DNA of 64,000 bases. Source: Microbulbifer aggregans (GTDB lineage Bacteria; Pseudomonadota; Gammaproteobacteria; Pseudomonadales; Cellvibrionaceae). Under the pieces are notes generated by a model. That model saw nothing but the letters and a program-made list of their open reading frames with translations, was not told the DNA's origin and did not search any database. Made by a program: the position numbers and the translations under genes. The stretch covers positions 1,591,001-1,655,000 of the forward strand of contig NZ_CP014143.1 in assembly GCF_001750105.1 (NCBI RefSeq), read 5' to 3'. How positions within the stretch are numbered: the stretch's first letter is position 1; each line of letters begins with the position of its first letter. Positions 1 through 9,577 of the stretch are shown here, one piece after another.

Positions 1-2
1 TG

Positions 3-1079
3 AACAAAGCCGGCAACCGCGCTGAATTCGAGGCCGCCCTGAAAATGCAGGCGATGCCGAGTATTAATTACGTCTACGCAGACCGCGAGGGCAATATTGG
101 CCATTACTACAATGCCATGTTCCCGAAACGGATCGATGGCCCGGACTGGCGGGGTGATTTGCCCGGTGACCGGTCGGAACTCATCTGGGGTGACTATCGG
201 GGTTTCAACTGGGTGCCGAAAACACGTAACCCAGCATCGGGGCTCGTATACAACGCCAATAATCCGCCGTTCCAGTCAACAGACGGTGACGATGATCCGT
301 GGGTCGAGGATTTTCCGGTCTCCATGGGCATTGAAACCCAGATAACCAACCGCGCGCTGCAGATTGAAGCGCTTTACGGCAGCCGGGCAACAATATCGGC
401 ACAGGATTTCGAGCGTCTCAAGTACGATCATCACTACCACCCGGACAGTTATCAGGTCAGGGCCCTGCGGCAGTGGTTAGCCGCGGAAAAACCGCAGAGG
501 CTTCAACAGGGCAAGTATGGTGCTGCATTACAGAGCCTGGCGCGGTGGAACCTTTCCACAGATAGCGAAAACCTGCAGGCGGCCCTGGCAATTCTGACAC
601 TGGCACCGGTTCAGGAAGCGCGGGGAAAACCTGTGCCCAATGGCGAGATAGATAAAGCCTTTACCGAAGCGGTCGATGTGCTGCACCGTTTTCACGACGG
701 GGTGGAGGTGCCGTTTGGCAAGATCAATCGACACGTGCGTGGAGCGCAAAGCTGGGCCTTGAACGGCGGCCCTGACACATTACGGGCCGTGTACGGCGGG
801 CCAATGAATGAGGAGGGCTCGTTCGAAAACCGTGCGGGGGACAGTTATATCATGCTGGTGGAATGGGACCGGACTGGGCGTGTGCGCTCTCGGGCAATCC
901 ACAACTTTGGCTCCGCGACGCTGGACCCGCAGTCTCCCCACTATGCCGATCAGGCAGCGCTGTTTGCCGCTGAAAAACTGCGCGAGGTGCCTTTTGCCAG
1001 AGCGGAACTCGAGGAGAATTTCTCGCGAAAATATCGCCCCATTAGTGCCACGGCTCCTGCGCCCGGTGCCGATCGCTGA
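3..1079 (+). CDS. Penicillin acylase family hydrolase, 3' part only
   Basis: The reading frame is open from the first bases of the window, so the start and the catalytic N-terminus of the beta chain lie upstream. The visible part resembles the C-terminal region of the beta subunit of penicillin/acyl-homoserine-lactone acylases (Ntn hydrolases), with family-typical stretches such as INYVYADREGNIGHYYN, YNANNPP and an AQSWALNGGPDTLRA segment near the end. Members are exported, self-cleaving amidases that hydrolyse N-acyl compounds. Substrate cannot be told from this fragment. It is convergent with the Nramp gene, whose stop lies 13 bases away; I see no terminator between them. Family call fairly sure, specificity unknown. 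Confidence 0.8.
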   Translation, partial: NKAGNRAEFEAALKMQAMPSINYVYADREGNIGHYYNAMFPKRIDGPDWRGDLPGDRSELIWGDYRGFNWVPKTRNPASGLVYNANNPPFQSTDGDDDPWVEDFPVSMGIETQITNRALQIEALYGSRATISAQDFERLKYDHHYHPDSYQVRALRQWLAAEKPQRLQQGKYGAALQSLARWNLSTDSENLQAALAILTLAPVQEARGKPVPNGEIDKAFTEAVDVLHRFHDGVEVPFGKINRHVRGAQSWALNGGPDTLRAVYGGPMNEEGSFENRAGDSYIMLVEWDRTGRVRSRAIHNFGSATLDPQSPHYADQAALFAAEKLREVPFARAELEENFSRKYRPISATAPAPGADR

Positions 1080-1092
1080 GTTGAGTATGGGC

Positions 1093-2322
1093 TCAGATAA
1101 CCCCGAAAGCCGAGAGCAGGCTGCGCCCGCCCAGTAACACGGTAACCAACAGTACCGCGCAGCCCAGCAGATTCTGCACGCGGTTGTTACGGTACTCGCC
1201 CAGCCGCGAAGTATTCATCTCCCACAGCAGGAAAGCTGTCACGACTGGCAGCAACAGGCCGTTGGCCACCTGTGCGAACCAGATAACCTCCACCGGGCGA
1301 ACGCCGAGGGAGGCGATCACGCCCCCTGACAGCAGCACCGCCAGCCACGCGAGGCGGAAGCCGGCGGAGTCCAACCCCGCTCTCAGTCCCAGGATACCGC
1401 GCATTGCGTACGCGGCGGCCAGGGGCGCAGTCAGGGCAGAGGAAATACCGGCGGCGAAGAGGCCGATGCCGAGCAGGGTTGATGCGGCACTGCCGAACAG
1501 CGGAGCGAGTGCTCCCGCGAGCTCATCCGCTCTCTGAACTTCGATCTGGTGCTGGAAAAAAGCCGACGCTGCCGTGGCAAGAATGGCAATAGAAATCAGT
1601 CCTCCCAGCGGAATGGAAAATGCCAGGTCGCGGCGGGCTGCAGAAAGCTGCCGTGGATCTCGCCACTTTTCACTCACACTGGCGCTGTGCAGGAACAGGT
1701 TGTAGGGCACTACCGTGGTGCCGATCAACGCGATCACGGTCAGCGCGGCGCCGCTCGGGATGCCGGGAACCAGCAGGCCACTGAAGAGCGCGCCGAAATC
1801 CGGACGGGTGACAGCGAAGGTGGCGAGGAACGCGAGGCTCATCAAAGCCACGAGAAAAATCAGGGCCCGCTCGATTAACCGGTAGTTCCCACTCCATAGC
1901 AACAGGAAAGCGATAGCGGTAATCAGGATTGCGGGGACACTGACTGTATCCGAGCTTGCAGCGAAAAAATCCCGCGAGAAAGCCGAAACACCCACGGCGG
2001 CCCCGGCAATATTGCCGCCCTGGTAGGCGGCATTGCCAATAAAGATGGCGCTGATCACCAGCGCGATGGCGAACCAGCGGGCCACCGGGCGCTGGAAGCT
2101 CTCGCGAATATTTTCCCCCAGCCCGCGCTGGGTGACGATACCAAGGCGGGCGGCCATCTCCTGCAGGATCATGCTGGCACATACGGAAAACAGCAGGGCC
2201 CAGAGTAGTGCGTAACCGAAATTGGCCCCGGCCAGTGAAGCGGTGATGACCGTACCGGGGCCGATAAAGGCGGCGGTCACCATCGTGGCCGGGCCGATAT
2301 TCAGGAAGTTGCCGATTTTCAT
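1093..2322 (-). CDS. Nramp-family transporter with degenerate metal site
   Basis: A 409-residue polytopic membrane protein with the Nramp fold (LeuT-like), normally a proton-coupled Mn/Fe transporter of the inner membrane. Nramp hallmarks are recognisable in altered form: TM1 reads AFIGPGTVITA where the family has DPGN, and TM6 reads TTVVPYNLFLHS where the family has MPH. The canonical metal ligands Asp, Asn, Met and His are therefore replaced by Gly, Thr, Val and Tyr. The ATG at 2322 starts just before TM1 and has only a weak ribosome site. A GTG at 2391 would add 23 residues and lie 10 bases after the uvrA stop; an AAAGGA touches it directly, too close to be an ideal site. Likely co-transcribed with uvrA. 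Substrate uncertain. Confidence 0.82.
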   Translation of the reverse strand: MKIGNFLNIGPATMVTAAFIGPGTVITASLAGANFGYALLWALLFSVCASMILQEMAARLGIVTQRGLGENIRESFQRPVARWFAIALVISAIFIGNAAYQGGNIAGAAVGVSAFSRDFFAASSDTVSVPAILITAIAFLLLWSGNYRLIERALIFLVALMSLAFLATFAVTRPDFGALFSGLLVPGIPSGAALTVIALIGTTVVPYNLFLHSASVSEKWRDPRQLSAARRDLAFSIPLGGLISIAILATAASAFFQHQIEVQRADELAGALAPLFGSAASTLLGIGLFAAGISSALTAPLAAAYAMRGILGLRAGLDSAGFRLAWLAVLLSGGVIASLGVRPVEVIWFAQVANGLLLPVVTAFLLWEMNTSRLGEYRNNRVQNLLGCAVLLVTVLLGGRSLLSAFGVI

Positions 2323-2401
2323 TATTTTTATATCCGTGCCGGCTGTTGTTCTCTCGGGGAGGCTGGAGGCGCGGGCCGGCGTCCCGTGCACTCCTTTGCC
2401 G

Positions 2402-5227
2402 TCATGACAGCATCGGTTTCAGGAAGCGACCTGTGTGCGAGACCTCGTTTTCTGCCACGTCTTCGGGGGTGCCCGTGGCGATGATCTCGCCCCCGCCGGA
2501 GCCGCCTTCAGGGCCCAGGTCCACGATCCAGTCCGCGGTCTTGATGACGTCCAGGTTGTGTTCAATCACCACAATCGTGTTGCCGTGATCGCGCAGGCGA
2601 TGGAGGACATCCAGCAACAGCTGGATATCGGCAAAGTGCAGGCCGGTGGTAGGCTCATCCAGGATGTACAGTGTCTTGCCGGTATCGCGTTTGGACAGTT
2701 CCCGCGAGAGCTTCACCCGCTGCGCCTCGCCACCGGAGAGCGTCGTGGCGGCCTGCCCCAGCTTGATATAGGAGAGGCCCACGTCCATGAGGGTTTGCAG
2801 TTTCTTGGCAATGGCAGGTACCGCATCGAAGAATTCCCGCGCTTCCTCCACTGTCATCTCCAGCACTTCGTGTATGTTCTTGCCCTTGAAGTGCACTTCC
2901 AGGGTTTCGCGGTTGTAGCGTTTGCCCTTGCAGGTGTCGCAGGGTACGTAGATGTCCGGCAGGAAATGCATCTCCACCTTGATGACGCCATCGCCCTGAC
3001 AGGCCTCACAGCGCCCGCCCTTGACGTTGAAGCTGAAGCGGCCGGGCTTGTAGCCGCGGGAACGCGCTTCCTGGGTGCCGGCAAACAGGTCGCGAATGGG
3101 AGTGAAAATCCCCGTGTAGGTGGCCGGGTTGGAGCGCGGGGTGCGACCGATGGGGCTCTGGTCGATGTCCACACACTTGTCGAAGTGTTCCAGTCCCTCC
3201 ACCTTCTTGTGCGGGGAAGCCTTGAGGGTAGTGGCCTTGTTCAGTGCCGTCGCGGCCAGCGGGTACAGGGTGGTATTGATCAGGGTGGATTTGCCGGATC
3301 CGGAGACACCGGTGACACAGGTAAAGAGGCCAACCGGGATTTCCAGTGTGACATCCTTCAGGTTGTTGCCGGTGGCCCCCTCGACGCGCAGCATATAGTC
3401 CGGCTCGGCGACGTAGCGCTCTTCCGGCACTGCGATTTCTTTTTTGCCAGAGAGGTACTGGCCGGTAAGTGAGCGCTCGCACTCGGCGATCTTTTCTGCC
3501 GTTCCCGCGGCCACCACTTCACCGCCGTGGACCCCGGCTCCGGGGCCGATATCCACGATGAAATCGGCACTGCGAATGGCGTCCTCATCGTGTTCCACCA
3601 CGATCACGGTGTTACCCAGGTCCCGCAGGTGGGTGAGGGTGGCGAGCAGGCGTTCGTTATCCCGCTGGTGCAGACCGATGGAGGGTTCGTCGAGAATGTA
3701 CATCACGCCCACGAGGCCCGCGCCGATCTGGCTGGCCAGGCGGATACGCTGCGCCTCGCCGCCGGAGAGGGTCTCCGCACTGCGGTTCAGGGTCAGGTAA
3801 TTGAGCCCCACGTCCACCAGGAAGCGGAAGCGGTCGCGCAGTTCCTTGAGAATCTTGTCGGCGATCTCTTTCTGGGCACCGCTGAACTTCAGCTGGTGGG
3901 CAAAGTAGTCAAAGGCATCCCCCACCGGCAGTTCGGTGATCTGGGAGAGGGTGCGGTCGTCCACGAAGACATTGCGGGCCTCCCGGCGCAGGCGGGTGCC
4001 ACCGCACTCCGGACAGCTCTGGGTGCTCAGGTACTTGGCCAGCTCGTCGCGCACAGACTGGGATTCGGTGTCGCGGTAACGGCGCTGGAAATTGGGGATG
4101 ATGCCCTCGAAGGTGTGGCGGCGCACGGTCACATCACCGCGATCGTTGACGTAGCTGAAGTCGATCACGGTGTCGCCGCTGCCATGCAGGATCACTTGCC
4201 TGTCCTTTTTGCGCAGCTTTTTCCACGGTGTATCCAGATCGAAGCCGTAGTGCTCGGCGAGAGAGTCCAGCATGTGGTAGTAGTAGATATTGCGCCGGTC
4301 CCAGCCGCGAATGGCGCCCTCGGAAATGCTGCTCTCGGGGTCGAGGATCACCTTTTCCTCGTCGAAGAACTGCTTCACGCCCAGACCGTCACAGCTGGGG
4401 CAGGCCCCTGCCGGGTTGTTGAAGGAGAAGAGCCGCGGTTCCAGTTCGTTGAGTGAGTAATCGCATACGGGGCAGGCGTGGCGGGCAGAGAACAGCCGCT
4501 CTTCCTCGTCGCCCTCCATAAAGGCGATGGAAGCGATACCATCGGTCAGGGTCAGGGCGGTTTCGAAGGACTCTGCCAGGCGCAGCTGCAGGTCGCTGCG
4601 TACCTTGAACCGGTCCACCACCACTTCGACGGTGTGTTTCTTGCGCTTGTCGAGGCTGGGGGTGTCGTCCAGATCGCACACCACGCCGTCGATTCGGGCG
4701 CGGACGAAACCGTCCCGGCGCAGGCGCTCGAACACGTGCAGGTGCTCGCCCTTGCGATCGCGCACCACCGGTGCCAGCAGCATGACCTTGGTGCCCTCCG
4801 GCAGGGCCAATACCTGGTCCACCATCTGGCTGATGGTCTGTGCCTGCAGCGGCTCGCCGTGGTCCGGGCAGCGGGGTTCGCCGACACGGGCAAACAGCAG
4901 GCGCAGATAATCGTAAATCTCAGTGATGGTGCCCACGGTGGAGCGGGGGTTGTGGGAGGTGGACTTCTGCTCGATGGAAATGGCCGGGGAAAGCCCTTCC
5001 ACGGTGTCCACGTCCGGCTTTTCCATCATGGACAGGAACTGTCGGGCATAGGTGGACAGGGACTCCACGTAGCGGCGCTGTCCCTCCGCATAGAGCGTGT
5101 CGAAGGCGAGTGAGGACTTACCAGAGCCGGACAGCCCGGTAATCACGATGAGTTTGTCGCGGGGAATGTCCAGATCGACATTCTTCAGGTTGTGGGTGCG
5201 CGCACCCCGTACGTAAATCGTGTCCAC
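2402..5227 (-). CDS. uvrA: Excinuclease ABC subunit A
   Basis: 941 residues, matching the usual UvrA length of about 940. UvrA dimers scan DNA for bulky lesions, load UvrB and start nucleotide excision repair in the cytoplasm. Visible: Walker A GLSGSGKS at residues 31-38, a second Walker [10 protein letters not shown] in the C-terminal half, two ABC signature segments (LSGGEAQRI and LSGGEAQRV), and two zinc-finger cysteine clusters (CPVC/CPSC near 250-280 and CEAC/CDTC near 740-766). It is divergent from the MFS gene, an arrangement also known in Pseudomonas (uvrA / MFS / ssb). I looked for a LexA box (CTG-N10-CAG) in the upstream region and did not see a convincing one. Confidence 0.98.
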   Translation of the reverse strand: MDTIYVRGARTHNLKNVDLDIPRDKLIVITGLSGSGKSSLAFDTLYAEGQRRYVESLSTYARQFLSMMEKPDVDTVEGLSPAISIEQKSTSHNPRSTVGTITEIYDYLRLLFARVGEPRCPDHGEPLQAQTISQMVDQVLALPEGTKVMLLAPVVRDRKGEHLHVFERLRRDGFVRARIDGVVCDLDDTPSLDKRKKHTVEVVVDRFKVRSDLQLRLAESFETALTLTDGIASIAFMEGDEEERLFSARHACPVCDYSLNELEPRLFSFNNPAGACPSCDGLGVKQFFDEEKVILDPESSISEGAIRGWDRRNIYYYHMLDSLAEHYGFDLDTPWKKLRKKDRQVILHGSGDTVIDFSYVNDRGDVTVRRHTFEGIIPNFQRRYRDTESQSVRDELAKYLSTQSCPECGGTRLRREARNVFVDDRTLSQITELPVGDAFDYFAHQLKFSGAQKEIADKILKELRDRFRFLVDVGLNYLTLNRSAETLSGGEAQRIRLASQIGAGLVGVMYILDEPSIGLHQRDNERLLATLTHLRDLGNTVIVVEHDEDAIRSADFIVDIGPGAGVHGGEVVAAGTAEKIAECERSLTGQYLSGKKEIAVPEERYVAEPDYMLRVEGATGNNLKDVTLEIPVGLFTCVTGVSGSGKSTLINTTLYPLAATALNKATTLKASPHKKVEGLEHFDKCVDIDQSPIGRTPRSNPATYTGIFTPIRDLFAGTQEARSRGYKPGRFSFNVKGGRCEACQGDGVIKVEMHFLPDIYVPCDTCKGKRYNRETLEVHFKGKNIHEVLEMTVEEAREFFDAVPAIAKKLQTLMDVGLSYIKLGQAATTLSGGEAQRVKLSRELSKRDTGKTLYILDEPTTGLHFADIQLLLDVLHRLRDHGNTIVVIEHNLDVIKTADWIVDLGPEGGSGGGEIIATGTPEDVAENEVSHTGRFLKPMLS

Positions 5228-5412
5228 GCTCTACCTATCAGTTGGCCGGAAAAACAGCGAAGTATAAGCCCGCAGTCAAGTGCACCAAAACCTCACTGCT
5301 GGTCATGTCGATTCCCCGTGCCTACGTTAGGGAGCGGATCACCGGATTCCAACACGTCTACCCTGGGGCAGACGGGCGTGACGCATAAGTCTGAACCTGC
5401 GCGGAGTGGCCA

Positions 5413-5441
5413 CTGACCTGTTTGCGCGCCGCTGGTACAAT
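5413..5441 (+). promoter_or_regulatory. Sigma-70 type promoter for the MFS gene
   Basis: CTGACC at 5413-5418 and TACAAT at 5436-5441 are separated by 17 bases and lie about 40 bases before the MFS start. The -10 box is good and the -35 box is partial. Called by eye only. Confidence 0.5.
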
Positions 5442-5479
5442 GCGCGCCCTCAGCCAACTGTCGTGACCCGGATTGCCCC

Positions 5480-6646
5480 ATGAATTCCAATGAGCGCCGC
5501 GCCCTAGCGGGTCTCGCCTCCCTGTACGTGTTTCGCATGCTCGGCCTGTTCATGGTGCTGCCGGTCCTGTCCGTTTACGGTGCAGACTACGAGGGCAGTA
5601 CCCCGGTCCTACTCGGCATCGCCCTGGGGGCCTATGGCCTGAGCCAGGCGCTGCTGCAGATCCCGCTGGGCATGCTGTCCGATCGCTGGGGGCGCAAGCC
5701 GGTCATCTACATGGGACTGGCAATCTTCGCGCTGGGCAGCCTCGTGGCGGCGCAGACGGATTCCGTCTATGGCCTGATTGCCGGGCGCATCCTGCAGGGC
5801 TGTGGTGCGATTGCTGCGGCCACCATGGCGCTGATGGCGGACCTGACCCGCTACGAGAACCGCGGCAAGGCGATGGCGGCCATCGGCGCGGCCATTGGCC
5901 TGGCATTTATGCTGGCGGTGATTCTCGGCCCGTTGCTGGCGGGTGTCGGTGGCCTTGCCGCCATTTTCTGGCTGACCGCAGCCCTGGCCCTGTTGGGTCT
6001 GCTGATTGCGTGGCGACTGGTGCCGAATCCGGAAAAGGCCCAGGGGCCGGGCGTCTACCGCGGCGATTTTCGCACCCTGCTGGCCAATGGCGAGATCTGG
6101 CAGTTGGTCAGCGGTGTCTTCTTTTCCCATCTGCTGCTCACCGCGCTGTTCGTGCCGCTGCCGCCGCTGCTGGTGGCCCAGCTGGACCTGCCGGGGGCAG
6201 AGCACTGGAAGCTCTATGGCCCGCTTATGCTCGGTTCCTTCGTGCTGATGCTGCCGCTGATGCGCCTCGCAGAGCGCAGTGGGCGGGTGCCGCTGGCGCT
6301 GATGCTGGCCCTTGTGGGGCTCGGCACCGGAAGCCTGGCACTGTGGGCGGACAACAGTTGGCTCCTGATCGGCCTGTTGGCAGTATTCTTCATTGCCTTC
6401 AATCTGCTGGAAGCACTGCTGCCGGCGCAGCTGACCCGCTCGGCGCCGGCCGAGTCCCGGGGCGGCGCGTCCGGGCTTTACGCCACCCTGCAGTTCCTGG
6501 GGGCCTTTGCCGGTGGTGTGCTTGGTGGCTACCTGTATGGCCTCGGCGGCGCCGGAGCCGTTGCCCTGCTGGGGCTCGCGGTGGTGGTCCTGTGGGCGCT
6601 GCTCTGGTGGCGGCTGGGGGCGCGCCTGTTGTATGCTGCTGGATAA
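5480..6646 (+). CDS. MFS transporter, YajR-like without C-terminal domain
   Basis: 388 residues with twelve predicted hydrophobic segments. Major facilitator motif A is clear (GMLSDRWGRKPVI, loop 2-3), and the N-terminal RMLGLFMVLPVLSVYG, the central AEHWKLYGPLML and the FNLLEALLP segment match the E. coli YajR group of proton-driven exporters. YajR carries a cytoplasmic ferredoxin-like YAM domain after TM12; this protein ends shortly after TM12, so that domain is missing. The gene sits between uvrA and ssb as in Pseudomonas. Substrate unknown; drug-export annotation would be inference. Confidence 0.88.
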   Translation: MNSNERRALAGLASLYVFRMLGLFMVLPVLSVYGADYEGSTPVLLGIALGAYGLSQALLQIPLGMLSDRWGRKPVIYMGLAIFALGSLVAAQTDSVYGLIAGRILQGCGAIAAATMALMADLTRYENRGKAMAAIGAAIGLAFMLAVILGPLLAGVGGLAAIFWLTAALALLGLLIAWRLVPNPEKAQGPGVYRGDFRTLLANGEIWQLVSGVFFSHLLLTALFVPLPPLLVAQLDLPGAEHWKLYGPLMLGSFVLMLPLMRLAERSGRVPLALMLALVGLGTGSLALWADNSWLLIGLLAVFFIAFNLLEALLPAQLTRSAPAESRGGASGLYATLQFLGAFAGGVLGGYLYGLGGAGAVALLGLAVVVLWALLWWRLGARLLYAAG

Positions 6647-6713
6647 ATATCCAAATAATCGTCGCCGGCCTGTTTGAAGGTCCGGCGGTGTTGTCAGAAC
6701 TGAATTCAAATCC

Positions 6714-6730
6714 GCGGATCATTGATCCGC
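6714..6730. repeat. 17-bp perfect palindrome upstream of ssb
   Basis: GCGGATCA (6714-6721), one central base, then TGATCCGC (6723-6730). It ends about 22 bases before the ssb start, just ahead of the GAGGAGA ribosome site. It could be an operator or a hairpin in the 5' leader; nothing in the sequence decides between these. Confidence 0.5.
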
Positions 6731-6752
6731 ACGCACGTGAGAGGAGAGGCCA

Positions 6753-7337
6753 ATGGCCCGGGGAATCAATAAAGTCATCCTGATCGGCAATCTGGGCGCG
6801 GATCCGGAAACCCGCTATATGCCCAGCGGCGGTGCCGTTACCAATGTGAACCTGGCGACGTCCGAAACCTGGAAGGACAAGCAGACCGGTCAGCAGCAGG
6901 AGCGTACCGAGTGGCACCGGGTGGTGTTCTTCAACCGCCTCGCAGAGATTGCCGGCGAGTACTTGCGCAAGGGCAGCAAGGTCTACATCGAGGGCAGCCT
7001 GCGTACCCGCAAGTGGCAGGACAAGCAGTCCGGCCAGGACCGTTACACCACCGAGATTGTCGCCAGCGAGATGCAGATGCTGGACGGTCGTGGTGAGCAG
7101 GGCGGCTACGGCCAGGGCATGGGCGGTTACGACCAGCAGCAAGGCGGTGGCTACGGTCAGCAGCAGGGCGGTGGTTTCCAGCAGGGCGGTCAGTCCTCCG
7201 GCTACGGACAACAGGGCAACGCCGCACCGTCCCCGATGGCTCCGTCCCAAGGCGGTGGCCACTCCGCTAATCAGGGTGGCAACCAGGGCCCTGCGGGTGG
7301 CTTCGATAACAGCTTCGACGACGATATTCCCTTCTAA
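6753..7337 (+). CDS. ssb: Single-stranded DNA-binding protein
   Basis: 194 residues. The N-terminal OB fold (about 1-110) begins [18 protein letters not shown] and carries [14 protein letters not shown]. It is followed by a Gly/Gln-rich flexible linker (about 120-180, repeated [12 protein letters not shown] units) and the conserved acidic tip FDDDIPF, which docks DNA polymerase, RecO, PriA and other partners. It coats single-stranded DNA as a tetramer in replication, recombination and repair. The start is fixed by GAGAGGAGAGGCCA before the ATG. It is followed 15 bases later by the SDR-like gene in the same direction, so the two may share a transcript. Confidence 0.98.
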   Translation: MARGINKVILIGNLGADPETRYMPSGGAVTNVNLATSETWKDKQTGQQQERTEWHRVVFFNRLAEIAGEYLRKGSKVYIEGSLRTRKWQDKQSGQDRYTTEIVASEMQMLDGRGEQGGYGQGMGGYDQQQGGGYGQQQGGGFQQGGQSSGYGQQGNAAPSPMAPSQGGGHSANQGGNQGPAGGFDNSFDDDIPF

Positions 7338-7352
7338 GGATCTGTCGCGCCA

Positions 7353-8189
7353 GTGCAAATCCATCACACCGGCTATGCGCCGGATTCAGTCGCGGTCATC
7401 GGCTCAGGTGGCAAAGCCGACGGTATGCTGCAGAAGCGACTGCAGCGGGCCGGCTTTCGCGTTCAGCTCCTGAGCCTGGGAGAGCTGGATAAGCTGCGGC
7501 CCGGTGCCATGGTGGTGAACGCGATCTGCCTCGGTGGCAGCGAGGCGATGGACCGGGCACTGGAAACCAGCCGTCGGCTGGCGGCAGAAGACACCGGGCC
7601 ATTGGTGCATATCTCCTCCTACCGGGTGTTTCCGGGAGGGACCCGCAAGCGCTACGACGAGGAGGACGAGCCCGCACCCACTACAGACCAGGGAGAGATG
7701 TGGCTCGCGTGCGAGGAGGCCCTGCGGGACCGGCCCGGGGTGACCATCCTGCGCTTCGGCTGGCTGGTTGATCGCAGTGAACAGGCGCTGCTCGGACGTA
7801 TCCTGAAGGGGATCCTGTCCGGCAAGTCGCTGCAGCTCGATGACTCGAGCAGCGGCAGTCCGGTGACACTGGCAGATCTCTGTCGTGTGGTCGTGGCGGT
7901 CGTGCAGCAGCTGGCGAGTGGTGCGCCTGAATCTGGCGTCTATCACTACGGTGCAGCCGATGCCTGTACTGCCCTCGAATTCGGACGCGAAGTGCTCGAG
8001 CGGGCGCAGTCGTTTTACGACGAGGATTTCGGGGTGGCGCTGGAGCCGGCGCCGGGAGCGGAAAACCGCAGTGCCGTCCTCGCCTCCGAGAAGTTGCGGG
8101 ATGTGTTTGGTATCCAGCAGCGCAGCTGGCGCCAGGGCCTGACCCGCCAGGTGGAATTGTGGCTGGAACGCCTCGGCGGCAGCCAGTAA
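7353..8189 (+). CDS. SDR-like sugar-nucleotide-binding protein
   Basis: 278 residues resembling the RmlD/extended SDR (NAD-dependent epimerase/dehydratase) fold. A glycine-rich nucleotide loop VIGSGGKADGML lies near residues 14-25, a HISSYRVFPGG strand corresponds to the 'SSxxVF' segment of RmlD, and the ILRFGWLVD strand is also typical. The catalytic YxxxK helix is not recognisable: the expected place reads GEMWLACEEAL, with no Tyr/Lys pair. It may bind NAD(P) without being a classical dehydrogenase. GTG start. The gene ends before a strong bidirectional terminator. Function unknown. Confidence 0.75.
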   Translation: MQIHHTGYAPDSVAVIGSGGKADGMLQKRLQRAGFRVQLLSLGELDKLRPGAMVVNAICLGGSEAMDRALETSRRLAAEDTGPLVHISSYRVFPGGTRKRYDEEDEPAPTTDQGEMWLACEEALRDRPGVTILRFGWLVDRSEQALLGRILKGILSGKSLQLDDSSSGSPVTLADLCRVVVAVVQQLASGAPESGVYHYGAADACTALEFGREVLERAQSFYDEDFGVALEPAPGAENRSAVLASEKLRDVFGIQQRSWRQGLTRQVELWLERLGGSQ

Positions 8190-8214
8190 TTCAGCCGGAT
8201 TTACCCCCCCCCAA

Positions 8215-8254
8215 TAAAAAAGGGCGGAACCGATGCCGGTTCCGCCCTTTTTTT
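8215..8254. terminator. Bidirectional intrinsic terminator
   Basis: Stem GGGCGGAACC (8222-8231) pairs with GGTTCCGCCC (8238-8247) around a 6-base loop, with an A-run before and a T-run after. It serves the SDR-like gene on plus and fabB on minus. Confidence 0.93.
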
Positions 8255-8276
8255 GCTCTTCAGCCTGTGACAGGTA

Positions 8277-9500
8277 TCAGACCTTGTCGAATACCAGGCA
8301 GGCGTTGGTGCCACCAAAGCCGAAGCTGTTGGACAGCGCGCGCTGGATTTTCGCGTCGCGCTTTTCAGTCACCAGGTCCATGCCCTCGGCCTCGGCATCG
8401 CGGTTCTCCACGTTTGCGGACGCAGCGATAAAGTCATTCTGCATCATCAGCAGGCTGTAGATCGCCTCCTGAACGCCAGCGGCACCGAGAGAGTGACCGG
8501 TCAGGGATTTGGTGGAGGCGAACGGTGGCACGTTATCGCCGAATACCTCACGCAGGGCGCGGAGTTCTGCCACGTCCCCCACCGGGGTGGAAGTACCGTG
8601 GGTGTTGACGTAATCGACGCCGCCTTCCAGTCCCTTGCCGTCCATGCCTGCCAGCGCCTGCTGCATGCAGCGCACTGCACCCTCGCCGCTGGGAGCTACC
8701 ATGTCATAGCCGTCGGAGGTGGCGCCGTAGCCGGTCAGTTCGGCATAAATGGTCGCCCCACGGGCCTTGGCGTGTTCCATCTCTTCCAGCACCAGGCAGC
8801 CGCCGCCGCCGGCGATCACGAAACCATCGCGGTCTGCGTCATACGGGCGGGAGGCGCGCTCGGGCGTGTCGTTGTATTTGCTCGACAGAGCGCCCATCGC
8901 GTCGAACAGGTGGGTCAGGCTCCAGGCCAGTTCCTCACCGCCGCCGGCAAAAACGATGTCCTGCTTGCCCATCTGGATCAGTTCAGCGCCGTTGCCGATG
9001 CAATGCGCACTGGTGGCACAGGCAGAGGAGATGCTGTAGTTGACTCCCTTGATCTTGAACGGGGTGGCCAGACATGCAGACACCGTGCTACCCATCACCT
9101 GCGGCACACGGAAAGCGCCGACGCGGCGCACGCCTTTCTCCTTGAGGGTCTGGGCGGCATCGATAATGGCGGCGGTGGAGGTTCCACCAGAGCCCATGAC
9201 CAGGCCTGTACGCGGGTTGGAGATGTCACTCTCCTCCAGTCCGGAAGTGCGGATGGCCTCCTGCATGGCGATGTAGGCGTAGGCCGCCGAGTCGCCCATA
9301 AAACGCAGGTGTTTGCGGTCAATATGATCCTTGAAATCGATATCGACAGGGCCCGCAACCTGGCTGCGTAGCCCCAGCTCGCGGTATTCGTCCTGGAAGC
9401 GGATGCCGCTACGGCCCGCTTGCAGGGATGCGGTGACCGCCTCCAGATTCGTGCCAATGCAGGACGTGATGCCCATTCCGGTGATCGCAACCCGACGCAT
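8277..9500 (-). CDS. fabB: Beta-ketoacyl-ACP synthase I
   Basis: 407 residues, the usual FabB length. It condenses acyl-ACP with malonyl-ACP and is needed to elongate the cis-3-decenoyl product of FabA, so it sets unsaturated fatty acid supply. The catalytic nucleophile is C161 in SSACATSAH. The decarboxylation histidines are H301 in [11 protein letters not shown] and H336 in [12 protein letters not shown], with K331 nearby. The C-terminal [13 protein letters not shown] is family-typical. It lies 77 bases downstream of fabA in the same direction, the classic fabA-fabB operon of pseudomonads. It ends before the shared bidirectional terminator. Confidence 0.97.
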   Translation of the reverse strand: MRRVAITGMGITSCIGTNLEAVTASLQAGRSGIRFQDEYRELGLRSQVAGPVDIDFKDHIDRKHLRFMGDSAAYAYIAMQEAIRTSGLEESDISNPRTGLVMGSGGTSTAAIIDAAQTLKEKGVRRVGAFRVPQVMGSTVSACLATPFKIKGVNYSISSACATSAHCIGNGAELIQMGKQDIVFAGGGEELAWSLTHLFDAMGALSSKYNDTPERASRPYDADRDGFVIAGGGGCLVLEEMEHAKARGATIYAELTGYGATSDGYDMVAPSGEGAVRCMQQALAGMDGKGLEGGVDYVNTHGTSTPVGDVAELRALREVFGDNVPPFASTKSLTGHSLGAAGVQEAIYSLLMMQNDFIAASANVENRDAEAEGMDLVTEKRDAKIQRALSNSFGFGGTNACLVFDKV

Positions 9501-9577
9501 AGTGGTCTCCGTAAAGCTTGTCGACTGTGGACGTTGTTATTGTGTACTTGGCTCAGTGTCCGTTGGACGACTCGATA

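Noticed and set aside
2435..4456. Long plus-strand open frames across uvrA (345 and 309 codons)
   Set aside because: Antisense shadows of a well-conserved gene in GC-rich DNA; no ribosome sites and no recognisable protein content.
5228..5479. Search for a LexA (SOS) box between uvrA and the MFS gene
   Set aside because: No CTG-N10-CAG with the usual AT-rich centre could be found; not annotated.
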